This document shows, one piece after another, positions 1-8,472 of a stretch of DNA of 64,000 nt. The stretch's first letter is position 1. Every line of letters starts with the position of its first letter. The translations under genes were made by a program, and so were the position numbers. The stretch is taken from contig NZ_HG916852.1 of the NCBI RefSeq assembly GCF_000577275.2, positions 3,227,001 through 3,291,000 of the forward strand, in the 5' to 3' direction. This stretch comes from Rhizobium favelukesii (GTDB taxonomy: Bacteria > Pseudomonadota > Alphaproteobacteria > Rhizobiales > Rhizobiaceae). The notes beneath the pieces are model-generated. The model saw only the letters and a list, made by a program, of their open reading frames with translations, had not been told where the DNA came from and did no database searches.

Positions 1-447
1 CGCGACCTTCTCGCTCAATGCAGGGGGAAAGTGCGCGTGCCGTTGATCGCGGCGGGCGGCATCATGACCGCGTCGGACATTCGCGCCACCCTCGCCGCGG
101 GCGCGCAAGCGGTGCAGCTGGGCACGGCCTTCCTGGCCACCAGTGAGGCCGGCACGTCGGCTCCTTACCGGTCCGAACTCGATGCTCCGAAGCGAAAGAC
201 CCGAACGACACGCGTCTTTTCAGGCCGGTTTGCCCGAGGTATCGAGAACCGCTTCATGGAAGAGATGACGCCAAAGATGGATGCCGTCATGCCGTTTCCC
301 GCGCAGAACAAGTTTACTCGTGACTTGCGAGGCGCGTCCGCGGCAAAAGGCTCGCCGGACTTTCTGTCGTTGTGGGCAGGAACGGGAGAAGGTGAGCTTT
401 GGCAGGGGTCGACCTCCGAACTGATCCGGAGCCTGTTTGCCGGATAG
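1..447 (+). CDS. Nitronate monooxygenase-type FMN protein, C-terminal part
   Basis: The frame is open from base 1, so the gene begins outside the window and only about 148 C-terminal residues are seen. The stretch VPLIAAGGIMTASDIRATLA followed by GAQAVQLGTAFL is the glycine-rich phosphate-binding end of a TIM barrel, typical of the nitronate monooxygenase (2-nitropropane dioxygenase) family. Family members oxidise alkyl nitronates with FMN and oxygen in the cytoplasm; some relatives are enoyl-ACP reductases (FabK), so the exact substrate is open. The GTG at base 31 is an internal codon, not the start. A 189-bp gap separates it from the response regulator. Confidence 0.8.
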   Translation, partial: RDLLAQCRGKVRVPLIAAGGIMTASDIRATLAAGAQAVQLGTAFLATSEAGTSAPYRSELDAPKRKTRTTRVFSGRFARGIENRFMEEMTPKMDAVMPFPAQNKFTRDLRGASAAKGSPDFLSLWAGTGEGELWQGSTSELIRSLFAG

Positions 448-636
448 CTCCGGCCAGGCGACGACCGAGCGGCTCGAGCGATTTCCATGACTTATCGGAA
501 GAATTGAAAGCGCTGACATTGTATCACACTGTATTCAAAGAGCCGCGGGATACAGCAACATGCAAGCCCAGCGGCCGTCAACATACGGCGGATACATCAA
601 GGGCGTCATTAGCAGCAGAATAATGGAGATCGCCCG

Positions 637-1374
637 ATGGAGCACATCGACCACGTCCTGATCGTCGATGACGATCGCGAAATCCGGGAGCTCGTGTCGA
701 GCTACCTGAAGAAGAATGGCCTTCGCGTGACCGCAGTTGCCGACGGCCGGCATATGCGCTCCTTCCTCGAAGCGAACTCCGTCGATCTGATCATCCTCGA
801 CGTGATGATGCCAGGCGACGATGGCCTGGTTCTCAGCCGCGAGTTGCGTGCCGGACGGCACAAGGCCGTTCCCATCGTCATGCTGACGGCGCGTACGGAT
901 GAGATGGATCGCATCATCGGTCTCGAGATGGGTGCGGATGATTACCTCGCCAAACCGTTTTCGGCGCGTGAATTGCTGGCGCGCATCAAGGCCGTCCTTC
1001 GGCGCACGCGCATGCTGCCACCGAATCTGCAGGTGTCGGAAGCCGGCCAATTGCTGAGCTTCGGCAAATGGAAGCTCGATACGACGGCGCGCCATCTCGT
1101 CGATTCCGACGGGACAGTGATCGCGCTCAGCGGTGCCGAATATCGGCTGCTGCGCGTCTTTATCGATCACCCCCAGCGCGTGCTGAACCGCGACCAGCTT
1201 CTCAACCTGACACAGGGCCGCGACGCCGAGCTTTTCGACCGTTCGATCGACCTTCTCGTCAGCCGCGTGCGCCAGCGCCTTGGCGACGACGCCCGAGAGC
1301 CGACTTACATCAAGACCGTCCGCAGCGAGGGCTACGTCTTCTCCATGCCGATCGAGATCACCGAGGCACGCTGA
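637..1374 (+). CDS. OmpR-family response regulator
   Basis: The 245-residue protein has an N-terminal receiver domain (about residues 5-120) with the acidic pocket VDDD, phospho-acceptor Asp55 in LIILDVMMPG, and the conserved Lys near 107 in YLAKPF. A C-terminal winged-helix DNA-binding domain (about 140-235) ends with the usual RGxGY-like segment, here RSEGYVF. A GGAG ribosome site lies just upstream of the ATG. The stop codon overlaps the ATG of the histidine kinase gene by one base, so the two are translationally coupled. The family acts as a DNA-binding transcription factor activated by phosphorylation. The stimulus cannot be read from the sequence. Confidence 0.93.
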   Translation: MEHIDHVLIVDDDREIRELVSSYLKKNGLRVTAVADGRHMRSFLEANSVDLIILDVMMPGDDGLVLSRELRAGRHKAVPIVMLTARTDEMDRIIGLEMGADDYLAKPFSARELLARIKAVLRRTRMLPPNLQVSEAGQLLSFGKWKLDTTARHLVDSDGTVIALSGAEYRLLRVFIDHPQRVLNRDQLLNLTQGRDAELFDRSIDLLVSRVRQRLGDDAREPTYIKTVRSEGYVFSMPIEITEAR

Positions 1375-2708
1375 TGGCGACGCACGCCTTCCTGAATGGA
1401 TTTCGCCTGTGGCCGCGCACCCTCGGGGCGCGGCTGTTTCTTATTCTGCTTGCTGGTCTGGCGATCGCGCATGGCATGTCGTTCACGGTGCTATTTTTCG
1501 AGCGCTACACGGCCGCCAAGTCGGTCATGTTCAACACCCTCGAAAACGACGTCGCAACCTCGATCGCCATTCTCGATCGCCTACCGGTCGACGAACGCGC
1601 CGATTGGCTCGATCGTCTTGATCGGGGGAGTTATCGTTTCGTGCTGGGACCCGGCTTGCCCGGCAATCCGACACTCGAGGCGCGCAGCGCCGAAATCGCT
1701 TCCAAGGTTCGCGCGGCGATCGGTGCAAAGTATCCGATCGAGGTGGAGACCATTCCCGGCGCCAACCTCCGACTCCAGGCACATCTGTCACTGAGCGATG
1801 GTGCGCCATTGACGATAGACATCAACCCGCATGGCGTCATGCCGCTGGCCGATTGGCTGCCTTATGTGCTCGCCGTCCAACTGGCGTTGCTGGTGCTGTG
1901 CAGTTGGTTTGCCGTGCGTCAGGCAATTCGCCCGCTCGTCAATCTCGCGCGAGCCGCCGACACGCTCGACCCGAACGTGAAGACCCCTCGCCTGAGCGAG
2001 ACGGGACCGAGCGAGGTCGCTTATGCCGCAACCGCCTTCAACGCAATGCGCGAACGCATCGCGCAATATCTTGAGGAGCGCGTACAAATACTCGCAGCCA
2101 TATCGCACGATCTGCAAACGCCGATCACCCGCATGAAGCTCAGGGCGGAGATGGCGGAGGATTTCGGCGATAGGGATAAGCTGATGCAGGATCTCGGCGA
2201 GATCGAACGTCTTGTCAAGGAAGGTGTCGCCTATGCTCGCAGCGCCCATGGCAATGTCGAGAAAGCCTCGCGCATCGATCTCTCCTCGTTCATCGAAAGC
2301 CTTGTTTATGATTACCAGGATACCGGCAAGGACGTTGCGATAATTGCGATGAGCGGCGGTGCGATCATGACACGGCCGCACGCCTTGAGGCGCGTTCTCA
2401 CCAATCTCATCGACAACGCGCTGAAGTTCGGCGGCAGCGCCGAGATCGAAGTGCAACGCCGCGCCGACGAGAGCATAGTCGTCACAGTGCTTGATCGCGG
2501 TCCCGGCATTCCCGATGACCAGCTGGAAGCTGTCCTCAAGCCCTTCTTTCGCCTGGAGCAATCGCGCAATCGCGACACCGGCGGAACCGGGCTCGGCCTC
2601 GCCATTGCCGTACAGCTTGCTACGGCGATCGGTGCATCGCTGACGCTGCGCAATCGGGACGGCGGCGGGCTTGTGGCCGAAATCGCCATCAATCGAACAG
2701 CAGCTTGA
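1374..2708 (+). CDS. Membrane sensor histidine kinase
   Basis: The start is the ATG at 1374, which overlaps the stop of the response regulator; a longer in-frame opening upstream (from 1068) lies inside the regulator gene and is rejected. The 444-residue protein has two membrane helices (about 15-37 and 157-180) enclosing a periplasmic sensor region, then a HAMP linker. The HisKA helix carries the phospho-accepting His near 245 in ISHDLQTPITR. The ATPase domain shows an N box (NLIDNALKFG, about 343), DRGPGIPDD (about 374) and GGTGLGLAIA (about 403). It resembles EnvZ/RstB-type kinases. It should phosphorylate the regulator encoded immediately upstream; the signal is unknown. Confidence 0.93.
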   Translation: MATHAFLNGFRLWPRTLGARLFLILLAGLAIAHGMSFTVLFFERYTAAKSVMFNTLENDVATSIAILDRLPVDERADWLDRLDRGSYRFVLGPGLPGNPTLEARSAEIASKVRAAIGAKYPIEVETIPGANLRLQAHLSLSDGAPLTIDINPHGVMPLADWLPYVLAVQLALLVLCSWFAVRQAIRPLVNLARAADTLDPNVKTPRLSETGPSEVAYAATAFNAMRERIAQYLEERVQILAAISHDLQTPITRMKLRAEMAEDFGDRDKLMQDLGEIERLVKEGVAYARSAHGNVEKASRIDLSSFIESLVYDYQDTGKDVAIIAMSGGAIMTRPHALRRVLTNLIDNALKFGGSAEIEVQRRADESIVVTVLDRGPGIPDDQLEAVLKPFFRLEQSRNRDTGGTGLGLAIAVQLATAIGASLTLRNRDGGGLVAEIAINRTAA

Positions 2709-2756
2709 GCCGCCTTGCGGTTGCCACTGGAAACATTCGCCTGACTATCGGCAAAA

Positions 2757-2784
2757 GAGCGGCAGCCTTTGACCGCTGCCGCTC
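2757..2784 (-). terminator. Rho-independent terminator downstream of ohr
   Basis: A perfect 10-bp inverted repeat (GAGCGGCAGC / GCTGCCGCTC) encloses an 8-base loop. Read on the minus strand the stem is followed by TTTT, so it best serves the ohr gene that ends at 2831. On the plus strand, where the histidine kinase gene ends at 2708, there is no T run. Confidence 0.7.
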
Positions 2785-2830
2785 CTCGCCATCACACCCA
2801 CCTGGCGGGGGAACCGTCTTTCTTATCTCG

Positions 2831-3247
2831 TCAGACGAGGTTTATGGTGACGTTGATATTGCCGCGCGTAGCCTTGGAATATGGGCATATTTGATGCGCT
2901 GCATCGACAATAGCCCGAGCAGTTTCGTGGTCGATGTCCGGCAGGCTGACGTTGAGGCGTGCCTGAAGGGAGTAGCCGCCCGTGCTGCTGCAGAGGTCCA
3001 CTTCGGTGTTGACGGCGAGGTCGGCAGGAAGTGCGACCTTCAGGCTGCTGGCGGCAAAGCCCATCGCGCCGATGAAGCAGGCCGACCAGCCAGCGGCAAA
3101 AAGCTGCTCAGGGTTCGTTCCCTGCCCCGCGCTGCCAGGCGACGACAGTTTGATATCGAGGCGACCGTCGGAGCTGCGCGATGCGCCGTCGCGACCGCCG
3201 GTCGTGTGCGTCTTGCCGGTGTAGATTACTTTCTGGTTCTCGCTTAT
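2831..3247 (-). CDS. ohr: Organic hydroperoxide resistance protein, ATA in place of start codon
   Basis: The translated frame is a full-length Ohr protein (138 residues): YTGKTHTTGGRDG near the N terminus, peroxidatic Cys57 in WSACFIGA and resolving Cys121 in ICPYSKATRG. Ohr reduces organic and lipid hydroperoxides in the cytoplasm with lipoyl-protein electrons. The frame is closed upstream by a TAA and contains no ATG, GTG or TTG before the conserved region. Where the start should be, the sequence reads ATC ATA AGC GAG after an AGGAAG ribosome site, so ATA at 3247-3245 most likely replaces ATG. The next in-frame ATG, at 3064, would delete the peroxidatic cysteine. The gene may be silent, weakly translated from a non-standard codon, or affected by a base error. 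A second ohr lies at 26950-27345. Confidence 0.75.
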   Translation of the reverse strand: MSENQKVIYTGKTHTTGGRDGASRSSDGRLDIKLSSPGSAGQGTNPEQLFAAGWSACFIGAMGFAASSLKVALPADLAVNTEVDLCSSTGGYSLQARLNVSLPDIDHETARAIVDAAHQICPYSKATRGNINVTINLV

Positions 3248-3630
3248 GATGTTCTTCCTTTCGACAGAATGGATGCCGCCGAAGCCTGATTGCCTGGCTC
3301 GCTGTCGAACCGCAGATGGCGCTCCTTACGTGTCTGGAATGTTTCGTCGCGGTGCTGAAATGTAGCCAACTTCCGTGCAAACGCGGTGCGGATACAATAC
3401 GATACGAACCGCCCGTAAGCGGCTGACCGCTCAGCCAAGGCGCCGGACGCAGATCGCGCCCGGATGAAGTACGAAGGGCTGCGTGGGCAGGACCGCACCT
3501 TCATGACGCGTGCATGATAAAAAACCCGGCGTGCGCGCCTAAACGCTCTAACGCCAGGTCCAGAGTTCGGAATGAAGGCGAAGCCGGAAAAGCGCGGCTG
3601 GCCGGCGCGACTACCCTCGCCGATGAACCA
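3248..3630. other. Gap holding the ohr upstream region
   Basis: No convincing gene was found here. Around 3389-3410 the sequence GCGGATACAATACGATACGAAC resembles the CGGATACGATT core found in front of ohr and ohrR near 27.4 kb, so it may be an OhrR-type site for the ohr gene at 2831-3247, although it lies about 140 bp from the presumed start. The rest is the downstream region of the alpha/beta hydrolase gene. Confidence 0.4.
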
Positions 3631-4683
3631 TCAGAATCGATCGACGTCGACCACGGCTTGCGCAAAGGCTTGCGGCGCCTCCTGTGGCAGATTGTGACCG
3701 ATACCGCCGGTGATCAGCCGATGTTCGTACTTGCCCGAGAACTTCTTGGCGTAGGCCTCCGGCTGCGGATGAGGCGCACCATTGGCATCGCCTTCCAGCG
3801 TGATGGCAGGCACGCCGATGACTGGGAACTTGGCAAGCCGCGCTTCGAGTTCGTCATATTTGCGCTCACCCTCGGCCGCGCTGATGCGCCAGCGGTAGTT
3901 GTGGATGGTGATGTCGACGTGATCCGGATTTTCGAAGGCGGCCGCGCTGCGATTGAAGGTCGCGTCATCGAAATTCCACTTCGGTGATGCAAGCTGCCAG
4001 ATGAGTTTTGCAAACTCGCTCCGGTATTGCTCATAGCCTGCGCGGCCACGTTCGGTGGCGAAGTAGAACTGATACCACCAGGCAAGTTCGGCCTTCGGCG
4101 GCAATGGCGCCTTGTTGGCTTCCTGGCTGCCGATGAGATAGCCGCTGACGGAAACCAGCGCCTTGCAGCGCTCGGGCCAGAGGGCGGCAATAATGCAGGC
4201 CGTCCGAGCTCCCCAATCACAACCACCGATCAGCGCCTTCTCGATTTTCAGCGCATCCATGAGCGCGACGATATCGGAGGCAATTGCAGACTGCTGACCG
4301 TTGCGCAACGTCTTGTCGGAGAGGAACCGTGTCGTGCCGTAGCCACGCAGATAGGGAACGATAACGCGGTAGCCAGCCGCGGCAAGCAGTGGTGCGACGT
4401 CGACATAGGTGTAGATGTCATAGGGCCAGCCGTGCAGGAGAATGACCGGAGGCGCGTCGCTCGCACCAAGTTCGGCATAACCGACGTTGAGCAGACCTGC
4501 ATCGATCTGCTTGATTGTGCCGAACGAGGTGTTGGTGCCTGGCGCGATGGTGGGAACGCGGGCAGCAGTTGGCGTCGCCGCTTGCGCAACACTCGTCCCG
4601 ATGACGCCCAGTTGCGCAGCAGCGACGGTCAGGGCCGCGACGCCCATGAACCGCCGCCTCTGTTGATTGATTTCCTCTGCCAT
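3631..4683 (-). CDS. Tat-exported alpha/beta hydrolase, epoxide hydrolase type
   Basis: The ATG at 4683 is preceded by GGAGA; the frame is open further upstream but without family similarity. The 350-residue protein starts with a twin-arginine signal (RRRFMGVAAL, then AAAQLG...AQA), so it is probably folded in the cytoplasm and exported. The mature part has the oxyanion motif HGWP (84-87), a nucleophile elbow GGCDWGA with Asp156 rather than Ser, and a C-terminal catalytic His in GIGHN (about 333). An Asp nucleophile after HGxP points to the epoxide hydrolase / haloalkane dehalogenase branch. The substrate is unknown. A second Tat-exported, Asp-type hydrolase is encoded at 25535-26824. Confidence 0.8.
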   Translation of the reverse strand: MAEEINQQRRRFMGVAALTVAAAQLGVIGTSVAQAATPTAARVPTIAPGTNTSFGTIKQIDAGLLNVGYAELGASDAPPVILLHGWPYDIYTYVDVAPLLAAAGYRVIVPYLRGYGTTRFLSDKTLRNGQQSAIASDIVALMDALKIEKALIGGCDWGARTACIIAALWPERCKALVSVSGYLIGSQEANKAPLPPKAELAWWYQFYFATERGRAGYEQYRSEFAKLIWQLASPKWNFDDATFNRSAAAFENPDHVDITIHNYRWRISAAEGERKYDELEARLAKFPVIGVPAITLEGDANGAPHPQPEAYAKKFSGKYEHRLITGGIGHNLPQEAPQAFAQAVVDVDRF

Positions 4684-4856
4684 CGATGTTCTCCAGATTG
4701 CGTTAAAGACATTCGTAGAAGCCGGTACGCGTGTATATCCAATGTGTGCCCGATGGCGGGAATTGAATGCTGATGTAGGGATCGGGTCGAGAGATACATT
4801 GGTATACTTTCGCCTGCAACTGAGCGACCCGAGGTGAATGTTCAGCTCAAGGACAC

Positions 4857-5492
4857 TCAAGTTCGGGGAGCCGGACCGTTTTCGGCAAAGGCGGGAATCG
4901 CGCGAAGCCCGGCGACAACCGCTGCGATGCGAGGCCACTGGTCGAGCGCGAGCCCAGCCCGCTCGGCATTGACGGCCTGCGGGAAGAGGCAAATGTCGGC
5001 CATCGACGGCGCATCGCCGGCCGCATATCGACCTGTCTGCCGCCGCGCGAGTAATTCCTCCACTGCAGTCAATCCAACGCGGATCCAATGACGGCTCCAG
5101 TCCGCAATTTCCTGCGGCCCGGCTCCTGGAATGGTGCCAAGGCGAGCCGTCACCCGCGGCGGAAGAAGCGGATGGATATCTGCAGCGATCGCCAAGGCGA
5201 CGGCCCGCGCAAAGGCGCGATCCTCAAGCTTTTCAGGCAACAGCGGTGGCTCGCGATAGCGCTCGTCGAGATATTCGATGATTGCCAGCGACTGGGTCAG
5301 AAGCACGCCCTCATCGGTCAGCAATGCCGGAACGAGCCCCTGTGGATTGACATGCAGATATTCGGGTGTCCGATTGATGGCATCGGCACCGAGGATACCG
5401 ATTGTCTCCCGCTCGACGCCGAGCCCTTTCAGCGCCAGGGCGATCCTGACACGGGACGCCGCCGACGAGATCTTGTCTTCGAAGAGTTTCAT
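4857..5492 (-). CDS. Glutathione S-transferase, maleylacetoacetate isomerase-like
   Basis: The start is placed at the ATG at 5492 (MKLFED), seven bases after GAGGAG; a TTG five codons upstream would sit inside that ribosome site. The 211-residue protein has a thioredoxin-fold N-terminal half with the glutathione-binding segment GLVPALLTDEGVLLTQSLAI (cis-Pro and the TQS / SLAI glutathione contacts), and an all-helical C-terminal half. A serine pair near residue 10 (ISSAASRVR) matches the SSxSxRVRIAL pattern of zeta-class enzymes that isomerise maleylacetoacetate. No homogentisate pathway genes are nearby, so a detoxifying role is equally possible. It follows the small secreted protein gene by 11 bases and is probably in its operon. 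Confidence 0.8.
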   Translation of the reverse strand: MKLFEDKISSAASRVRIALALKGLGVERETIGILGADAINRTPEYLHVNPQGLVPALLTDEGVLLTQSLAIIEYLDERYREPPLLPEKLEDRAFARAVALAIAADIHPLLPPRVTARLGTIPGAGPQEIADWSRHWIRVGLTAVEELLARRQTGRYAAGDAPSMADICLFPQAVNAERAGLALDQWPRIAAVVAGLRAIPAFAENGPAPRT

Positions 5493-5503
5493 CGCGGATC
5501 TCC

Positions 5504-5719
5504 TCAATAATTCGCGCGTTGGGGCAGTGCCTTATCGGCCGATGTCGCCACGAAGGCAACATTCGCGGTCTGCGCGGTTTGCTTCGACCCTGCATCAGTT
5601 GGAGGCGATAACCAGGAGAAGAGTGCGGCGATCGCGGGCGGCTCCCCCGGAGCGGTATCCCAGGCACATGGCACTGCTGACAGCGCAAGCACGGCAATGG
5701 TGGTGACTAAAATGCGCAT
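5504..5719 (-). CDS. Small secreted protein of unknown function
   Basis: The 71-residue product begins at an ATG (5719) preceded by GAGGAG. A hydrophobic leader (MRILVTTIAVLALSAVPCAW) looks like a signal peptide; the mature part is short, Ala/Pro-rich and has no recognised domain. The gene is followed after 11 bases by the glutathione transferase gene and is preceded by a strong inverted repeat at 5738-5755. It could be a periplasmic peptide; function unknown. Confidence 0.5.
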   Translation of the reverse strand: MRILVTTIAVLALSAVPCAWDTAPGEPPAIAALFSWLSPPTDAGSKQTAQTANVAFVATSADKALPQRANY

Positions 5720-5737
5720 TGCTTTCTCCTCAATTGC

Positions 5738-5755
5738 TTGACCCGTTTGGGTCAA
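5738..5755 (-). promoter_or_regulatory. Inverted repeat upstream of the small protein - GST operon
   Basis: TTGACCC-GTTT-GGGTCAA is a perfect 7-bp inverted repeat placed 19-36 bases before the ATG at 5719. Its size and position fit a dimeric repressor operator. It has no T run, so it is unlikely to be a terminator. The cognate regulator is not identified. Confidence 0.45.
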
Positions 5756-5948
5756 TCCCAGGAAAATTCTGATCTTTCCGGAGCGGGTAGAATCCGAGCG
5801 TGACGACCGCGCGTATCCCGAATGTGTTCGAATGCCCCGAGGACTGTATCGCTATGTATGCGGGGATCAGGCTCGTTCGACTGACCCAAGTTTGAATTAT
5901 CGTCACCTCGATGCGGCGGAGCGACGCCACCGCGGCATGGCGCCAAGG

Positions 5949-6689
5949 TCAGCCTGCCTGGTCTGCGACGAGCGCTGGACGCTCCCGATACTGCGCCGGG
6001 AAAAGCCGCTTCAGAGCTTCGATCTTCGGTTGCTCGTAGACGTACACATAGGGCTGGCTGGGATTGTTGTAGACGTAGTCCTGATGATAGGCCTCAGCGC
6101 GATAGAAAGTTTTCCCGACTTCGGTCGAAGTGTGAATCGGGCGACTGAAAGCGCCTTCTTGACCGAGTTGCGCGATGTAGTCGGAAGCGACCTTCGCCTG
6201 CTCGTCGTTCAGCGGAAAGATCGCCGACCGGTATTGCTTCCCGACGTCAGGCCCTTGTTGGTCGACCTGCGTCGGATCGTGAACCACGGAGAAGAAGATC
6301 TGCAGCAACTGGCCGTAGGTGATCTGCGTTGGATCGAAGACGATCTCCACCGCTTCGGCATGAGCGGTTTGCCCGGTCTCAGTCATTTCGTAGGTCGCAG
6401 TCGCGGCACTCCCGCCGGCATAGCCTGCCGTGGCGCTCACAACGCCGGCAACATGCTGGAACGCCCCTTGCACGCCCCAGAAGCAGCCGCCGGCAAGCAC
6501 CAGCGATTGCGTTCCGGATGTCACGGCCACGTCATGGAGGGCCGGAGGAATGCGCTTGGTCTCTTCGGGCGGCGATCCGCCATTCAATTTCAGTGCGAGG
6601 CCGCCGCCACCGATCACCGCCAGGGCCACAAGGCCGAGGCGTGCGATGGCGCCGATTGAGGCCAAAAGGGTTTTTGCTCGATTTTTCAT
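5949..6689 (-). CDS. msrA: Exported peptide-methionine (S)-S-oxide reductase, one-cysteine type
   Basis: The 246-residue protein has an N-terminal hydrophobic segment (about 8-34) that acts as a signal peptide or anchor, then the MsrA domain with the catalytic GGCFWG (Cys69), the EAVEIVFDPTQITYGQLL block, and HDPTQVDQQGPDVGKQYRS. It repairs oxidised methionine in proteins outside the cytoplasm. Cys69 is the only cysteine in the whole protein, so it lacks the C-terminal resolving cysteines of most MsrA enzymes and would need direct reduction of its sulfenic acid. The gene follows dipZ by 12 bases; DipZ, a membrane thiol transporter with a thioredoxin domain, is the obvious reductant. Confidence 0.93.
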   Translation of the reverse strand: MKNRAKTLLASIGAIARLGLVALAVIGGGGLALKLNGGSPPEETKRIPPALHDVAVTSGTQSLVLAGGCFWGVQGAFQHVAGVVSATAGYAGGSAATATYEMTETGQTAHAEAVEIVFDPTQITYGQLLQIFFSVVHDPTQVDQQGPDVGKQYRSAIFPLNDEQAKVASDYIAQLGQEGAFSRPIHTSTEVGKTFYRAEAYHQDYVYNNPSQPYVYVYEQPKIEALKRLFPAQYRERPALVADQAG

Positions 6690-6701
6690 GGCCCTATCCT
6701 C

Positions 6702-8468
6702 TCAACCAAAGGTGAAGACGAAAGCTTCGACACCGGGATCGAGGAAGCGGATCTCGAACGTCCGCTCCCGCACGTCTTTCGACTGGCGCACCAGCTGGTA
6801 GAGGCGCGTTTCCGAAACACTGCCATTGCCTTGCGCATCAATATCCGAACCGTGGTCTGCCCCCGGCGCTACGCCGTCCACCGTCACCTGAAAGCGGACC
6901 TTCTTGCCGCCCGCTCCAGGCCCAAGGACGAGATGGAGATCTCGTGCACTGAACCGGTAGGTGATGCCTCCACCGGCCTGCTCAAGCGAGGCCTGCTCGC
7001 CCCCTACCGTCCACTTGCCCGTCAGACCCCATTCGTTGAGGCCAGGCTTTCCGACGGTGTAGTCACGCGCGGCGTCTGCCCCGGTCCCTTCCGGCGAGAT
7101 AAAGTTGGCAGCTCGGAGGTAGCCGATGTAGGATTCACCGGACTGCAGGCGCGCAAGGTCGGGCGCCGCCTCGGCGCCCTTGGCATCGGGCGCGACGGTG
7201 ACCGTGTCAGCCTTCTTGCTGCCTGCGGCTTCCGCCAGCAGATCCTGGATGACGCGTTCGGACTGTTCGTAGTCTCCTTCACCGAACTGGGTGTGCCTGA
7301 TCTGGCCCTTCGCATCGATGAAATAGTGAGCCGGCCAGTAGTTGTTGGCGAATGTCCGCCAGATCTTGAAGTTGTTGTCGATCGCCACGGGATAGCCGAT
7401 CTGGAACTTGTCGATCGCCTGACGGACATTGTCGATCCGCTTCTCGAAGGCAAATTCGGGGGAATGGACGCCGATCACGACCAAGCCTTGGTCCCGGTAC
7501 TTTTCCGCCCAGGCCCGAACGTAGGGGATCGTCCGAATGCAGTTGATGCAGGAGTAGGTCCAGAAGTCGACGAGAACCACCTTGCCGCGCAATTCTTCGG
7601 CCGTGAGCGGCTTCGAATTCAACCACTCCACAGCACCGTCAAGCGACTGGAAGCGGCCTAGCACCGGCAAGTCGCTCTGGTATCCCTTGCGCGCATCATT
7701 CGCAGCGAGTGCCATCGCATTGCCTGCCGGCTTCCCAGCGGCACCGCCAGCGCCGTGCAGCCTGTCCAGCAGCGACTGCTCGATGCTTTTGCTGCTGGCA
7801 TAGGAGAGACGCGACAACAGGCCGGTATCGAGCCCGAGCGCAATCGCCGTAACGCCGGCCAGTACGGCAACGCCAAGACCCTGCCGAAGGCGTTCGCCGA
7901 CGCCGAGCGATCGCTTCATCGCGGCAAACACCTTCTCGCCGGCAAGAGCAGCCATTGCCAATGAGGTGGCAGCGCCCGCGGCGTAGGCCGTCAGCAGGAG
8001 GGTGGTCTGCACGTTTGCCCCTTGCAGGGCGGCACCGGTGAGGACCAGTCCGAGGATCGGGCCGGCGCAGGGCGCCCACAGGAGACCGGTCGCGACGCCG
8101 AGAAGGAAAGAGGTACCAACGCCAGCCCTCTTGCCGCTCGCTTGCTGCGACAGACGGCTGCCGAGTGCCACAGCCGGCCGCGTTACCACCGCCGCGATAC
8201 GCGGCGAAAGCAGCGTCACGCCGAAGCCAGCAATCAGCGCAATGGCGACATATCGGCCAATTTCGTTCGCATCCACGGCCCAACTTCCGCCGACTGCGGC
8301 AAGCGTTGCCACGCCCGCGAACGTCACGATCATGCCGATCAGCATCGGCAGGATGCTTCTTGTAAACGGCTGACCTGCCCGCGACAGCACGAAAGGCAGG
8401 ACCGGAAGGATGCAGGGGCTGACGATGGTCAGCGCCCCTGCAAGATAAGCGATCAGGAATAGGATCAT
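6702..8468 (-). CDS. dipZ: DipZ-type thiol transporter: CcdA membrane domain, TlpA-like domain, C-terminal domain
   Basis: The start is set at the ATG at 8468 (MILFLIAYLAG) because AGGGG lies seven bases before it; the ATG two codons earlier abuts that ribosome site. Three parts follow in order: a CcdA/DsbD-like membrane domain (about 1-235) with SPCILPVLP near residue 18 and a second Cys in GLLWAPCAGPI; a periplasmic thioredoxin domain (about 265-420) with the active site CINC near 307; and a C-terminal beta-rich domain (about 450-588) as in mycobacterial DipZ. It should carry reducing power from cytoplasmic thioredoxin across the inner membrane. The gene is upstream of and probably co-transcribed with msrA. 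Its leader contains a hairpin that would mask the ribosome site. Confidence 0.9.
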   Translation of the reverse strand: MILFLIAYLAGALTIVSPCILPVLPFVLSRAGQPFTRSILPMLIGMIVTFAGVATLAAVGGSWAVDANEIGRYVAIALIAGFGVTLLSPRIAAVVTRPAVALGSRLSQQASGKRAGVGTSFLLGVATGLLWAPCAGPILGLVLTGAALQGANVQTTLLLTAYAAGAATSLAMAALAGEKVFAAMKRSLGVGERLRQGLGVAVLAGVTAIALGLDTGLLSRLSYASSKSIEQSLLDRLHGAGGAAGKPAGNAMALAANDARKGYQSDLPVLGRFQSLDGAVEWLNSKPLTAEELRGKVVLVDFWTYSCINCIRTIPYVRAWAEKYRDQGLVVIGVHSPEFAFEKRIDNVRQAIDKFQIGYPVAIDNNFKIWRTFANNYWPAHYFIDAKGQIRHTQFGEGDYEQSERVIQDLLAEAAGSKKADTVTVAPDAKGAEAAPDLARLQSGESYIGYLRAANFISPEGTGADAARDYTVGKPGLNEWGLTGKWTVGGEQASLEQAGGGITYRFSARDLHLVLGPGAGGKKVRFQVTVDGVAPGADHGSDIDAQGNGSVSETRLYQLVRQSKDVRERTFEIRFLDPGVEAFVFTFG

Positions 8469-8472
8469 TGTC

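Noticed and set aside
1788..2561. A 257-codon minus-strand frame opposite the histidine kinase gene
   Set aside because: The kinase motifs on the plus strand are complete; the antisense product has no domain.
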